NCBI RefSeq assembly: GCF_910584465.1 | Contig: NZ_CAJUBK010000029.1 | Coordinates: 1 to 30,406 of the forward strand | Source: an uncultured Oscillibacter sp. | GTDB taxonomy: Bacteria; Bacillota; Clostridia; Oscillospirales; Oscillospiraceae | Reading direction: 5' to 3' | DNA: 30,406 nucleotides | In this document: piece after piece, positions 1-7,080 of the stretch | Position numbering within the stretch: position 1 is the stretch's first letter | How the letters are laid out: every line of letters begins with the position of its first letter | The notes under the pieces: generated by a model | Databases searched by the model: none | What the model saw: the letters and a program-made list of their open reading frames with translations, nothing else | Told to the model about the DNA's origin: nothing | Program-made: the position numbers and the translations under genes

Positions 1-135
1 GATCGCACAGCGCTCCTCCGCCCCACAGAGTGCCGAAAAAGCGGCGGGGACCGCATCGACGGCAAGGATAGCGAGCCACGAGAGGGGCCCTTCCCGGGCC
101 CCTCTCGTTTTAGGAGACCTGCCCCTCCGCCCGGG
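1..135. other. left-edge stretch without a supported gene
   Basis: No convincing coding sequence is visible. One plus-strand frame ends with TAG at 69-71, eight bases before the terminator at 79-111, so the tail of a gene lying left of the window is possible. The codons in that frame are not the GC3-rich ones used by neighbours, so I do not call it. Confidence 0.4.
79..111 (+). terminator. intrinsic terminator at left edge
   Basis: A perfect 12-bp stem (79-90 with 96-107, arms CGAGAGGGGCCC and GGGCCCCTCTCG) with a 5-nt loop is followed by TTTT on the plus strand. It would end a transcript entering from the left and also faces the 3' end of the leftward amidohydrolase. A near copy of the same hairpin ends the CDF gene at 9567-9600 on the other strand. 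Confidence 0.8.
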
Positions 136-957
136 TCACAGCCCCAGTCCCAGCCCGTAGATACGGTCGGCGTTGCCGGACAGCACCGCTTCCCAGTGCT
201 TTTCCGGGAGGAGGCGCTGGAGGAAGGCGATGTATTCCCCCAAGTTGACGATGGGCCAGTCCGTGCCGAACATGAGATCGTCCCAGCGCTGGATGGCCGT
301 CAGCCAGGTGCGCAGCTGGGAGACGTAGCCCGCCTGCTCTTCGAAGTAGCGGTCCAGGTCCACCCGCCCCTCCAGCAGGCCGGAGAGGTCCGCGGCCACG
401 TTGGGGTTCTTCTCCACCACCGCGGCGGCAGACTCCAGGAACGGGTTCCCGAAGTGGCACATGACGAAGCGGGTCCCGGGATGGTCCGCCGCCGTCTCGT
501 CCAGCACCAGGGGGTGGGCGTATCGCAGATGCGCGCCGGAGGAGGCGGTGAGGCCCATGTGGACCGCCACCGGCTTGTCGTACCGGGCGGCCAGGCGGTA
601 GATCGGCTCGTAGAGCGGGTCGGACAGCCGGATGCGGACGTAGCCCGGATAGAGCTTGACGCCGCAGCAGCTCTCCCGCTTCAAGTTCTCCTCCACCCGT
701 TCCACGTAGTCCGGATCGAGCCCCCCGTCCGTCAGGGAGCTGTCCAGGCCGACGCAGTAGTGGAACAGGTCCTCCGGATACTGGTGGCAGGCGGGATCCA
801 GGCTGCGGTTGCCCATGACGACGCCATGGACGATGCCCAGCTCGCCGTAGGCCCGGCGGAGGTGGTCCGTGCTGTTGTGGTGGCCCACCTGCCGGGCCAT
901 CTCTTCCGTACCGGCGTCCTGAGGGAAGAGGTGCAGATGGGCGTCGACGATCTTCAT
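136..957 (-). CDS. metal-dependent amidohydrolase (amidohydrolase_2 family)
   Basis: A 273-residue protein beginning MKIVDAHLHLF, where the DAHLH motif is the first metal-ligand pair of amidohydrolase-superfamily TIM barrels. Further family-type signatures are VKLYPGY, VAVHMG (second His), FVMCHFG (third His) and FGTDWP (catalytic Asp). Length and motif order fit the small amidohydrolase_2 (COG2159-type) hydrolases or decarboxylases; the substrate cannot be read from sequence. I chose ATG at 957 because AAGGAGG lies 8 nt upstream, whereas the longer frame would start with TTG inside that ribosome site. It is cytoplasmic with no signal peptide. It lies downstream of the hybrid kinase on the same strand, but an intrinsic terminator at 974-1014 sits between them and leaves no room for a separate promoter, so expression probably depends on read-through. 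Confidence 0.85.
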   Translation of the reverse strand: MKIVDAHLHLFPQDAGTEEMARQVGHHNSTDHLRRAYGELGIVHGVVMGNRSLDPACHQYPEDLFHYCVGLDSSLTDGGLDPDYVERVEENLKRESCCGVKLYPGYVRIRLSDPLYEPIYRLAARYDKPVAVHMGLTASSGAHLRYAHPLVLDETAADHPGTRFVMCHFGNPFLESAAAVVEKNPNVAADLSGLLEGRVDLDRYFEEQAGYVSQLRTWLTAIQRWDDLMFGTDWPIVNLGEYIAFLQRLLPEKHWEAVLSGNADRIYGLGLGL

Positions 958-973
958 AGTGCGGCCCTCCTTC

Positions 974-1014
974 AAAAACGGAGCCCCCCGATCGAAGTCG
1001 ATCTCGAGGCTCCG
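974..1014 (-). terminator. intrinsic terminator between kinase and amidohydrolase
   Basis: On the minus strand CGGAGCC (1014-1008) pairs with GGCTCCG (985-979) around an inner GATCGA/TCGATC dyad, and TTTTT follows (978-974). The amidohydrolase ribosome site begins within 3 nt of the T-run, so this hairpin sits where an attenuator would. Confidence 0.75.
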
Positions 1015-1023
1015 TCCTATAGA

Positions 1024-2754
1024 CTATGTGGTGATGGGCCTCTTCGTGATCTTCTCGATGGTCTCCAGCAGCACGTTGAGGTCCATGGGCTTGGGGAGGT
1101 GGACGTCGATGCCGCTCTCCAGGGACCGGCGGCGGTCGCTGATGCCCACGTTGGCGGACAGCGCGATGATGGGGATCCTGGCCAGCACCGGGTCCGGGAG
1201 CGCCCGGACGGCGGCGGAGACCTGCCAGCCGTCCATCACGGGCATCTGCAGGTCGATGATGAGCAGATCGTAATCGCCGGGGGACGCGCCCTGCATGCGC
1301 TCCAGCGCCTCCTTGCCGTCCACCACCGGGTCCACCTGGAAGCCCATCCGCTCCAGGAGCTCCGTCTCGATCTCCCGGTTGATCTCGTTGTCCTCCGCCA
1401 GGAGGATCCGCAGGCTGAGGGCGGCGGACGAGGCCGCCCGGCCGGACTCCTCGGCCAGGGGCTGGACCCGGAAGGGCAGGGTGACGGTGAAGGTGCTGCC
1501 CTGGTCCACTTTGGACTCGACCGAGATGCTGCCGTCCAGCATGTCGACGATGTTCTTGGCGATGGCCAGTCCCAGGCCGATGCCCCGCACGCCGCTGAGG
1601 GTGGAGGCCTCCGCCCGGCTGAAAGGATCGAAGGCGCTCTCCAGGAACTCCTCCTCGATGCCCACGCCGGTGTCCCGGACCTGCAGCTGGAAGACCGCGT
1701 GGCTGTTCGGCAGGGACTCCTTCTCCGTCAGCGTGACGGAGACCTCCCCGCCGGAGTTGGTGTAGGTGATGGCGTTGTTGGTGAGGTTGAGGATCAGCTG
1801 GCGCAGGCGCCTGCGGTCGCTGTAGATCCCCCGGTGGCGCACCTGGCTGCAGTCGAGGGAGAAGCGGATGGATTTCTCTTTGGCCTGGGGGCGCAGGAAG
1901 CCGCAGACCTCCTGGATCGTTTTGACGAGGTCGCACTCCTCCTGGGCCACGCCGGCGGCGGAGGAGAGGTTGGAGATGTCCAGGGCCTGGGTGACCATGT
2001 CCAGGAGCTGGCGGCTGGCGATCTCCACCTGATCGAGGTATTCCACAGCGGAGGCGGGATCGTCCTTGAGGCAGGTCTTGGCCAGCGTCGTGAAGCCGAA
2101 GATGGCGTTCAGCGGCGTCCGCATCTCGTGGGAGATGTGGGAGAGGAAGGCGTTCTTCGCCTTGACGGCCTGGTCCGCCCGCTCCAGCGCCTCCGCCAGG
2201 GCGCGTTTTTGCTCCAGCTGCCGCTGGGTCTTCTCGTCGTCGGGGTCGCCGATGAAGACGTAGAAGATGTCCCCCACCGGCTCCCGGTGGACGAAGTGGC
2301 CGTAATCCTCCACCCAGCGGATGGAGCCGTCTTTACAGCGGATGCGGTATTCCACGTAGTCCAGGTCGTACTGGTTCTCGGCGATCTGCTTGCGGATGGA
2401 CGCCTCCACCCCGTCCAGATCGTCGGGATGGACCAGGCCCTTGAAGGAGCCCCCGGTGAGTTCCCGGAACTCCCGCAGGGTATCGCACTGGAAGATGCGC
2501 AGGACGCCCTGGTTGGCGTAGATGATGCGTTCGTCCCCGTCGGCGTGGTAGATGAAGAAGCCGCCGGGGATCTCGTCCATGAAGCGGATGCTCTCGAAAG
2601 CGGCCCGGATATCCTGCTGCTCTTCCGGAGAAGCCTGCTGGAACAGGGGGCTGTCCTCCGAGAACTGGTCGAGATCGGTTTGATGCTCCTCCAGCAGCTG
2701 GAGCAGGTATAAGATCCGTTCGATGAATTGATACTTGTGGATCGGGTCCGTCAT
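1024..2754 (-). CDS. cytoplasmic PAS-domain hybrid histidine kinase / response regulator
   Basis: A 576-residue sensor. A PAS domain spans about residues 65-175 (EIPGGFFIYHADGDERIIYA, then GSIRWVEDYG). A HisKA domain has phospho-acceptor His209 in SHISHEMRTPLNA. The HATPase domain shows the N-box NLTNNA (Asn327), DTGVGI (361-366) and GIGLGLA (391-397). A C-terminal receiver (449-570) has acidic AEDN, phospho-acceptor Asp501 in IIDLQMPVMDG and Lys555 in LPKP. No transmembrane segment is seen, so the signal is probably intracellular. The His-to-Asp relay looks intact, but there is no output domain and no separate regulator nearby, so the partner is unknown. Start 2754 is preferred (AAAGAGGG about 8 nt upstream); an upstream ATG at 2790 falls at the predicted transcription start and lacks a spaced ribosome site. 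It is transcribed divergently from the flagellin-like gene. Confidence 0.93.
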   Translation of the reverse strand: MTDPIHKYQFIERILYLLQLLEEHQTDLDQFSEDSPLFQQASPEEQQDIRAAFESIRFMDEIPGGFFIYHADGDERIIYANQGVLRIFQCDTLREFRELTGGSFKGLVHPDDLDGVEASIRKQIAENQYDLDYVEYRIRCKDGSIRWVEDYGHFVHREPVGDIFYVFIGDPDDEKTQRQLEQKRALAEALERADQAVKAKNAFLSHISHEMRTPLNAIFGFTTLAKTCLKDDPASAVEYLDQVEIASRQLLDMVTQALDISNLSSAAGVAQEECDLVKTIQEVCGFLRPQAKEKSIRFSLDCSQVRHRGIYSDRRRLRQLILNLTNNAITYTNSGGEVSVTLTEKESLPNSHAVFQLQVRDTGVGIEEEFLESAFDPFSRAEASTLSGVRGIGLGLAIAKNIVDMLDGSISVESKVDQGSTFTVTLPFRVQPLAEESGRAASSAALSLRILLAEDNEINREIETELLERMGFQVDPVVDGKEALERMQGASPGDYDLLIIDLQMPVMDGWQVSAAVRALPDPVLARIPIIALSANVGISDRRRSLESGIDVHLPKPMDLNVLLETIEKITKRPITT

Positions 2755-2796
2755 GAGAGTGCCCTCTTTCCAACCGTCAAGAATGTTCATGCCCCT

Positions 2797-2825
2797 ATTC
2801 TATCTCACGAAGGCCGATCTGTCAA
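2797..2825 (-). promoter_or_regulatory. sigma-A promoter of the hybrid kinase
   Basis: On the minus strand, TTGACA (2825-2820), a 17-nt spacer and TAGAAT (2802-2797). The -35 is perfect and the -10 is 5 of 6. The predicted start near 2790 supports translation from 2754. Confidence 0.8.
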
Positions 2826-2876
2826 CTTGGAATCGGCGCGGATCGGCGGGAATTGGGGGCTGCCGGGGAGCCGGCC

Positions 2877-2903
2877 TTATCTTTCCCGGCGATCGGCCGA
2901 TAT
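2877..2903 (+). promoter_or_regulatory. candidate sigma-28 (flagellar) promoter
   Basis: GCCGATAT at 2896-2903 is an exact match to the sigma-28/sigma-D -10 consensus. Fifteen nt upstream the -35 slot reads TTAT rather than TAAA, so only the -10 is strong. No good sigma-A pair is seen here. The gene behind it is flagellin-like, which makes the match more meaningful. Confidence 0.5.
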
Positions 2904-2969
2904 ATCTTTTATAAAGATGTGTGAGCGCGGGACGGCGGTCCGGCGGTCTCAAGGAAGGGGGCTCCCAGG

Positions 2970-5900
2970 ATGGGCGAGCTGACGGTCCGCAGAGGGAGAG
3001 GCGTGGCGGCGCCTTCGTACCAGGCGGCGGAGAGGACAGAGAAGACGGCGGGCGCGGCCCGGAGCCGTCCGGCGGCGAAGGCGCCGGGCTTCACCGTCTC
3101 GGAGACCCTGCGGGAGCTGATGGGCAGGGTGGGCCGGGCGGAGGGCCGGACCCGGGAGAGCCACCGGACGCTCCAGGTGGGCGAGGCCGTGCTGGCGGAG
3201 GTGCGGGACATCCTGGACCGCATCGGGGAGCTGGCCGATCGGGCCGCTTCCGGCGGGGACCGGGCCGCGCTCCAGGCGGAGCTGGATCGTCTGCGGTCGG
3301 AGGTCGACCGCATGACCGGCGGCGCGGAGGCCGGCGGCGTGCGGCTGTTCCTGGACGGGGAGATGGACATCACGGCGGCGGAGGAGACGGACGCCGCCGC
3401 GGGAGCGGAGGGAGAGGAGAGCGCGCAGGCGCTCCCCGGCTGGCTCCTGGAGGCCCTCTCCCGGGACGGGTCCAGCCCGGAGCGGCTGCTGTCCATGCTG
3501 GGCCTGGACCGGCGCGCCAGCGGGGCGGAGCTGCTGGCCGCCGTCATGGGGCGCGCCCTGGAGGGCGACGCGGCGGCGGGCGCCCTGGCCGCGTTGTACC
3601 TGGGCGCGGTGATCGGCGGCGGCGCGCCCCCCGAGGCGGCGGATCTGCAGGCGGCCCTGGAGGGGCTGCGGAGGCTTTTGGAGGAGGTGGACGGGGGGAT
3701 GCCGCCGGATCGGGCGGTGGAGCTGCTGACGGACGGCGCGTTCACCAGCCTGGCGGAGCTGGAGGCCCAGTTCACCAGCGGCACGGCGCCGGGGCTCCAG
3801 GACTTTTTGACGGGGCTGCTGCTGGGCGGCGGGGATCCGGCGCTGCCGCCGGACGCCTCCATGCTGACCCTCCTGGCGGGGATGGAGGGGATGGACCTGG
3901 AGCTGCTGATGGGGTTGCTGGCCGCCGTCCAGAGCTCCGGGACCGTCCCGGAGGCCGGCGCCGGGCCGGGGGAGGCGGCCCCTGGGGGAGCCGCCCCGGA
4001 GGCGGCGGGGCCGGACGCCGCGCCGTCCCGGCCCGCCGTCCTGGAGCTGGGGGAGCTGCGGGCGGTCGGACGGGACCTCTCCGGCGTGTCCGTCCGGGAG
4101 GACGACGGGGGAGTGACGGTGAGCGGCACGGCGGACGTGGCCCTCCAGGGGACCGGGGAGCGGGCGCTCCTGCTCCGCGGCTCCGGCACGGTGACCCTCC
4201 AGGACGCGGAGGGGGCCGCGCTGAGCGTGGAGGCCCCCTTGGCCCATGTGTCCAGCCCCGGGGAGACCGTGCTGGGAGAGCTCCGTCTGCGGCCCGGGGC
4301 GTCCCTGGTGCTGAGCGGCGGCGGGCTGGTGCGCCTGGCCTCCCTGCACGCCGGCGGTTCCAGCGTCCTGCACCTGGACGGTGCGGCGGTGACGATGGCG
4401 GCGGCGGGAGAGGGGGAGGACCTGGGGACCCTGGCCCTGCCGGTGGTCCTGGACGGCCCCGCGTCCCTGGCGGCGCGGGCGGCGGACGTCCGGGACGCCT
4501 CCGGGAAGGCGCTGAGCCCCTTCGACGTGGTCTGGCGGACGCTGCTGCCGGGCTGGGCCGGCGTGGACGCCTTGTCCGTGGCAGGCCGCCAGGCCCGGCT
4601 GGCCCTGCCGTATCCGGAGCCGATGCGGCTGTGGCTGGACAGGGGGGACCCCTCCCAGGGCTCGCCGGTCCAGGAGGTGGTCATCCGGGGGAAGGACCGC
4701 TTGGGCCGGCCCAGGGTGCGCTACGCCTACCTGCGCTGGGACGAGAGGGCCGGGGGCTTCGAGGAGGTCTCCATGTATCCCGACCCCTTCACCGTCACCG
4801 GCGGCGAGGCGGGGCGGGACTGGGTCTATGAGGAGGAGGTCCAGACCCTCCGGATCCTCACCGGCCAGGTCACCGCCATCGCCGGCGGCGCCGGCGTGGA
4901 CGCGGAGCAAAGGCCCTTCAGCGGCAAGATCGTCCTGGAGGACGGGATCGGCGCGCTGGAGCTGACCCTGAGGGGCGTGGACTGCCGGCCGTCCTCCGGC
5001 GGGGCGTTCCGCCTGGGCCGGGGGAACGACGTGACGCTGCTGCTGCGGGGCGGGAGCCGCAACTGCTTCGAGAGCGGCGCGGGCTTCGCGGGGATCTCCC
5101 TGGGAGAGGGCTCCTCGTTGTGCATCGACTGCCCGGACGCCCGGGACGGCGGCATCCCGGCCGGGGAGCTCTCCGCCTCCGGCGGGGACGGCGGCGCGGG
5201 CATCGGACGGGACAGCGGCGGCGGGCGGGACCAGGCGGGCCGGATCGAGATCCGGGACGGCAGGGTGACCGCCCTGGGGACCGGCGGCGGCGCGGGCATC
5301 GGCGCGGGGAGGCGGGGGGCCTTCGGCGCGGTGGTCCTGCTGGGCGGCACGATCGCCGCCACCGGGGGCAAAGGCGGCGGCGCGGGCATCGGCGGCGCGC
5401 TGGACGCGCCCGCGGGGGATATCAGCATCCGGGGCGGGACCGTCAGCGCCGCGGCGCTGGGCCACGCCGCCGCCATCGGGGCCGGCGCGCGGGGGGAGTG
5501 CGGCGGCATCCTCATCACCGGCACGGCCCGGATCGTGAAGGCCCTGGGCGGCGACCCCGGCGCGGACATCGGCGCCTGCCTCTTCGGCGGCTGCGGGGAG
5601 GTCCGCATCTCCGGCGCGGCGGATATCGGACGGGCCCGGCTCTGGACCCGGACGGGGGTCCCCCTGCAGATGGGGGAGGAGACCGTGACGCTGCCGCAGT
5701 TCCGCCTCTCCTCCAGGGCCCTGGGGCTGGACCAGATCAGCCTCGCCACCCGGGAGGCCGTCAAGGCCGCGCAGGCTGTCATCGACGCGGACCGCCGCTG
5801 GGTGGCCCAGATCCAGACGGCCTACAGCGTGCTGTACGACCGGCTGGAGCGGAGCTCCTGCGCCCTGCGGGGGGTGCAGCGGTATTTCCGGGAGACGGGC

Positions 5901-6032
5901 CTGGTGCGGGACACTGCGGCGGCGGGCACGCTGCTGGACGGCATGAGGCGCTCCATCCCGCTCTCTTCCGGCGAGGCCGCGCGGGCCCATGGCAAGCGGG
6001 GGAAGGAGGACGTGCGGCAGCTGCTGCGCTGA
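2970..6032 (+). CDS. giant flagellin-like protein with glycine-rich beta insert
   Basis: A 1020-residue protein. Residues about 45-130 are helical and follow the flagellin N-terminal D0/D1 pattern: VLAEVRDILDRIGELADRAA, then ALQAELDRLRSEVDRM, then GVRLFLDG. Residues about 916-985 follow the flagellin C-terminus (ALGLDQISLATREAVKAAQAV, then RLERS). Between them lie an acidic helical block (about 150-330), an A/P/G linker (about 330-355), a beta-rich stretch with FTVTGG (about 355-640), and a glycine-rich ladder with repeated GGAGIG, AAIGAG and GADIG units (about 741-880), as seen in gut Firmicute surface proteins. There is no signal peptide or anchor, which fits export through a flagellar apparatus. 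The usual flagellin start (MRINHN-like) is replaced by a 40-residue basic segment. A purine-rich site (AAGGAAGGGGG) precedes the ATG. Length is two to three times normal flagellin. Assembly into a filament is inference; an adhesin reusing flagellin ends is the alternative. Confidence 0.75.
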   Translation: MGELTVRRGRGVAAPSYQAAERTEKTAGAARSRPAAKAPGFTVSETLRELMGRVGRAEGRTRESHRTLQVGEAVLAEVRDILDRIGELADRAASGGDRAALQAELDRLRSEVDRMTGGAEAGGVRLFLDGEMDITAAEETDAAAGAEGEESAQALPGWLLEALSRDGSSPERLLSMLGLDRRASGAELLAAVMGRALEGDAAAGALAALYLGAVIGGGAPPEAADLQAALEGLRRLLEEVDGGMPPDRAVELLTDGAFTSLAELEAQFTSGTAPGLQDFLTGLLLGGGDPALPPDASMLTLLAGMEGMDLELLMGLLAAVQSSGTVPEAGAGPGEAAPGGAAPEAAGPDAAPSRPAVLELGELRAVGRDLSGVSVREDDGGVTVSGTADVALQGTGERALLLRGSGTVTLQDAEGAALSVEAPLAHVSSPGETVLGELRLRPGASLVLSGGGLVRLASLHAGGSSVLHLDGAAVTMAAAGEGEDLGTLALPVVLDGPASLAARAADVRDASGKALSPFDVVWRTLLPGWAGVDALSVAGRQARLALPYPEPMRLWLDRGDPSQGSPVQEVVIRGKDRLGRPRVRYAYLRWDERAGGFEEVSMYPDPFTVTGGEAGRDWVYEEEVQTLRILTGQVTAIAGGAGVDAEQRPFSGKIVLEDGIGALELTLRGVDCRPSSGGAFRLGRGNDVTLLLRGGSRNCFESGAGFAGISLGEGSSLCIDCPDARDGGIPAGELSASGGDGGAGIGRDSGGGRDQAGRIEIRDGRVTALGTGGGAGIGAGRRGAFGAVVLLGGTIAATGGKGGGAGIGGALDAPAGDISIRGGTVSAAALGHAAAIGAGARGECGGILITGTARIVKALGGDPGADIGACLFGGCGEVRISGAADIGRARLWTRTGVPLQMGEETVTLPQFRLSSRALGLDQISLATREAVKAAQAVIDADRRWVAQIQTAYSVLYDRLERSSCALRGVQRYFRETGLVRDTAAAGTLLDGMRRSIPLSSGEAARAHGKRGKEDVRQLLR

Positions 6033-6070
6033 CGGCGGCGTTCCGGACGCCGATGCGATGCCGCTGATAA

Positions 6071-6286
6071 GAGGAGCGGGCCGATGGCCCGCTCCTCCCA
6101 TCTGTCGAGGGAGCAGAGGGAGCTCCATCGACGGGGAGGGAGGCCATGCGCGGGAGACCCAGGAAGGGCCTCCCGCACCATTTGGATCAAAAAGCTTCCA
6201 GGACTTTTTCAAAGTCCTGGAAGCTTATTCCGCCTGTCGAAAAGACCTTTTCGACAGGCGGAGAGGAGCGGGCCATCGGCCCGCTC
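6071..6286 (-). repeat. multi-hairpin intergenic element, copy 1
   Basis: An ordered set of hairpins lies between the convergent flagellin-like and DUF1622 genes. Outer hairpins GAGGAGCGGGCC/GGCCCGCTCCTC (6071-6097) and GAGCGGGCC/GGCCCGCTC (6266-6286) match each other. Between them are a GCGGGAG/CTCCCGC hairpin (6149-6176), a perfect 16-bp stem (6192-6207 with 6211-6226) and a 14-bp stem (6230-6243 with 6248-6261). Copy 2 lies at 8311-8558 with the same order and partly different stem sequence. Both copies sit just after the stop of a leftward gene. Confidence 0.75.
6187..6226 (-). terminator. terminator of the DUF1622 gene within the repeat element
   Basis: Read leftward, the perfect 16-bp stem (arms AAGCTTCCAGGACTTT and AAAGTCCTGGAAGCTT) is followed by TTTTTGATCC, a good intrinsic terminator for the minus-strand transcript. 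Confidence 0.7.
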
Positions 6287-6294
6287 GGCGGCGG

Positions 6295-6678
6295 TCAGCC
6301 CCGCTTCGTCCCGGCCAGCGCCTCCTCCGGCTCCTCCTGCCCGGCCGCTTCGTCGATGCGGGCTTCCTCCGTCTTGATCTCCCAGTGGATCAGGAAGGTC
6401 AGCGCGCCCCGGAGCAGGATGACCGCGCCCAAGGTCAGCAGCTCGCTCTGCTCCCGGACGATGACCGTCCGCAGCACCTCCCCGCCCAGCTTGAACTCCA
6501 GGGCCAGGGCGATGCCCTGGGCCAGGTCCAGGCGGACATGGGAGCTGTGCTGGACACAGCCGATCATGCTCTTGACCGCCGTCACCAGCAAGACCGTGAC
6601 GCCCGCGCATTCCAGCAGCAGCACGCCGTATTGCACCACCAGCTGGAAGACCGATTCGATATGATGGAGCAGAGCCAT
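6295..6678 (-). CDS. DUF1622 family membrane protein
   Basis: A 127-residue protein with three likely membrane segments: about residues 10-35 (VQYGVLLLECAGVTVLLVTA), 50-70 and 77-97 (LLTLGAVILLRGALTFLIHW). The tail is acidic (EEARIDEAAGQEEPEEAL). The middle segment with RLDLAQGIALALEFKLGGEVLRT followed by a conserved-type arginine in the last helix is the DUF1622 (COG4828-type) pattern. The family has no established function. Start 6678 is set by AGGAGG 7 nt upstream; longer frames run into the leader. A strong promoter at 6858-6886 implies a 5' leader of about 170 nt with a long closing stem. Confidence 0.85.
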   Translation of the reverse strand: MALLHHIESVFQLVVQYGVLLLECAGVTVLLVTAVKSMIGCVQHSSHVRLDLAQGIALALEFKLGGEVLRTVIVREQSELLTLGAVILLRGALTFLIHWEIKTEEARIDEAAGQEEPEEALAGTKRG

Positions 6679-6709
6679 ATGTGATCCTCCTCTATGTATT
6701 GGACTCCCT

Positions 6710-6844
6710 CTGCCGGTCCCGCCCGGCCGCGCCTTCCCGGGGGCTCGTCCTCCTGGAGGGGACGGCCCGCCCATGGGCCGCGGTCCTCCCCGCGGCGTCC
6801 GGGGCCTCCTGCGGGATGTCGGCCGGGATCCACGGGAGCGGCAG
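6710..6844 (-). promoter_or_regulatory. structured 5' leader of the DUF1622 gene
   Basis: The leader from about 6851 down to the ATG at 6678 can be closed by a 12-bp helix with one mismatch (minus-strand CTGCCGCTCCCG at 6844-6833 with CGGGACCGGCAG at 6721-6710), enclosing about 110 nt of GC-rich hairpins. I match it to no riboswitch family, and chance pairing in GC-rich DNA is a real alternative. Confidence 0.35.
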
Positions 6845-6857
6845 ATCTCATCTTCAA

Positions 6858-6886
6858 ATCATATACGCCGGATGCGGGAAAGTCAA
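6858..6886 (-). promoter_or_regulatory. sigma-A promoter of the DUF1622 gene
   Basis: Minus-strand TTGACT (6886-6881), 17-nt spacer, TATGAT (6863-6858); 5 of 6 in both boxes. The predicted start is near 6851. Confidence 0.7.
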
Positions 6887-7080
6887 GTTTTTGGCGGCGG
6901 CCCCAGCCTCCCGCCGGGCCGCGGCGGCAAAAGCGCCGGGACGCCCCCGGCGGCAGGGGCCGCGCCGGGGGATCTGCCGGCCCCGTCCGGGAGCGGAGGT
7001 CCCGCGGGGACCGCGCCGCCGTGGGCGGAGGGGCAGGGCCCGCCGGCCGCCGCGGCCCCTTCGGCACCATGCGGCCGGGG
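6887..7080. other. GC-rich stretch with no gene seen
   Basis: This lies between the stop of the tocopherol-cyclase-like gene and the DUF1622 promoter. It is extremely GC-rich with many short dyads, but I see no reading frame with family resemblance and no clear T-tailed terminator. Confidence 0.5.

Noticed and set aside
1..71. C-terminus of a plus-strand gene ending TAG at 69-71
   Set aside because: It has a stop just before a terminator, but only 23 codons with codon use unlike the neighbours; not enough to call.
196..2712. An 838-codon plus-strand frame across the amidohydrolase and kinase
   Set aside because: It spans two real minus-strand genes, a terminator and their gap, with no recognisable domain.
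2949..6212. A 1087-codon open frame on the minus strand opposite the flagellin-like gene
   Set aside because: It is an artefact of extreme GC3: composition is Arg/Pro/Gly/Gln-rich without family motifs, while the plus-strand frame carries flagellin signatures and a ribosome site.
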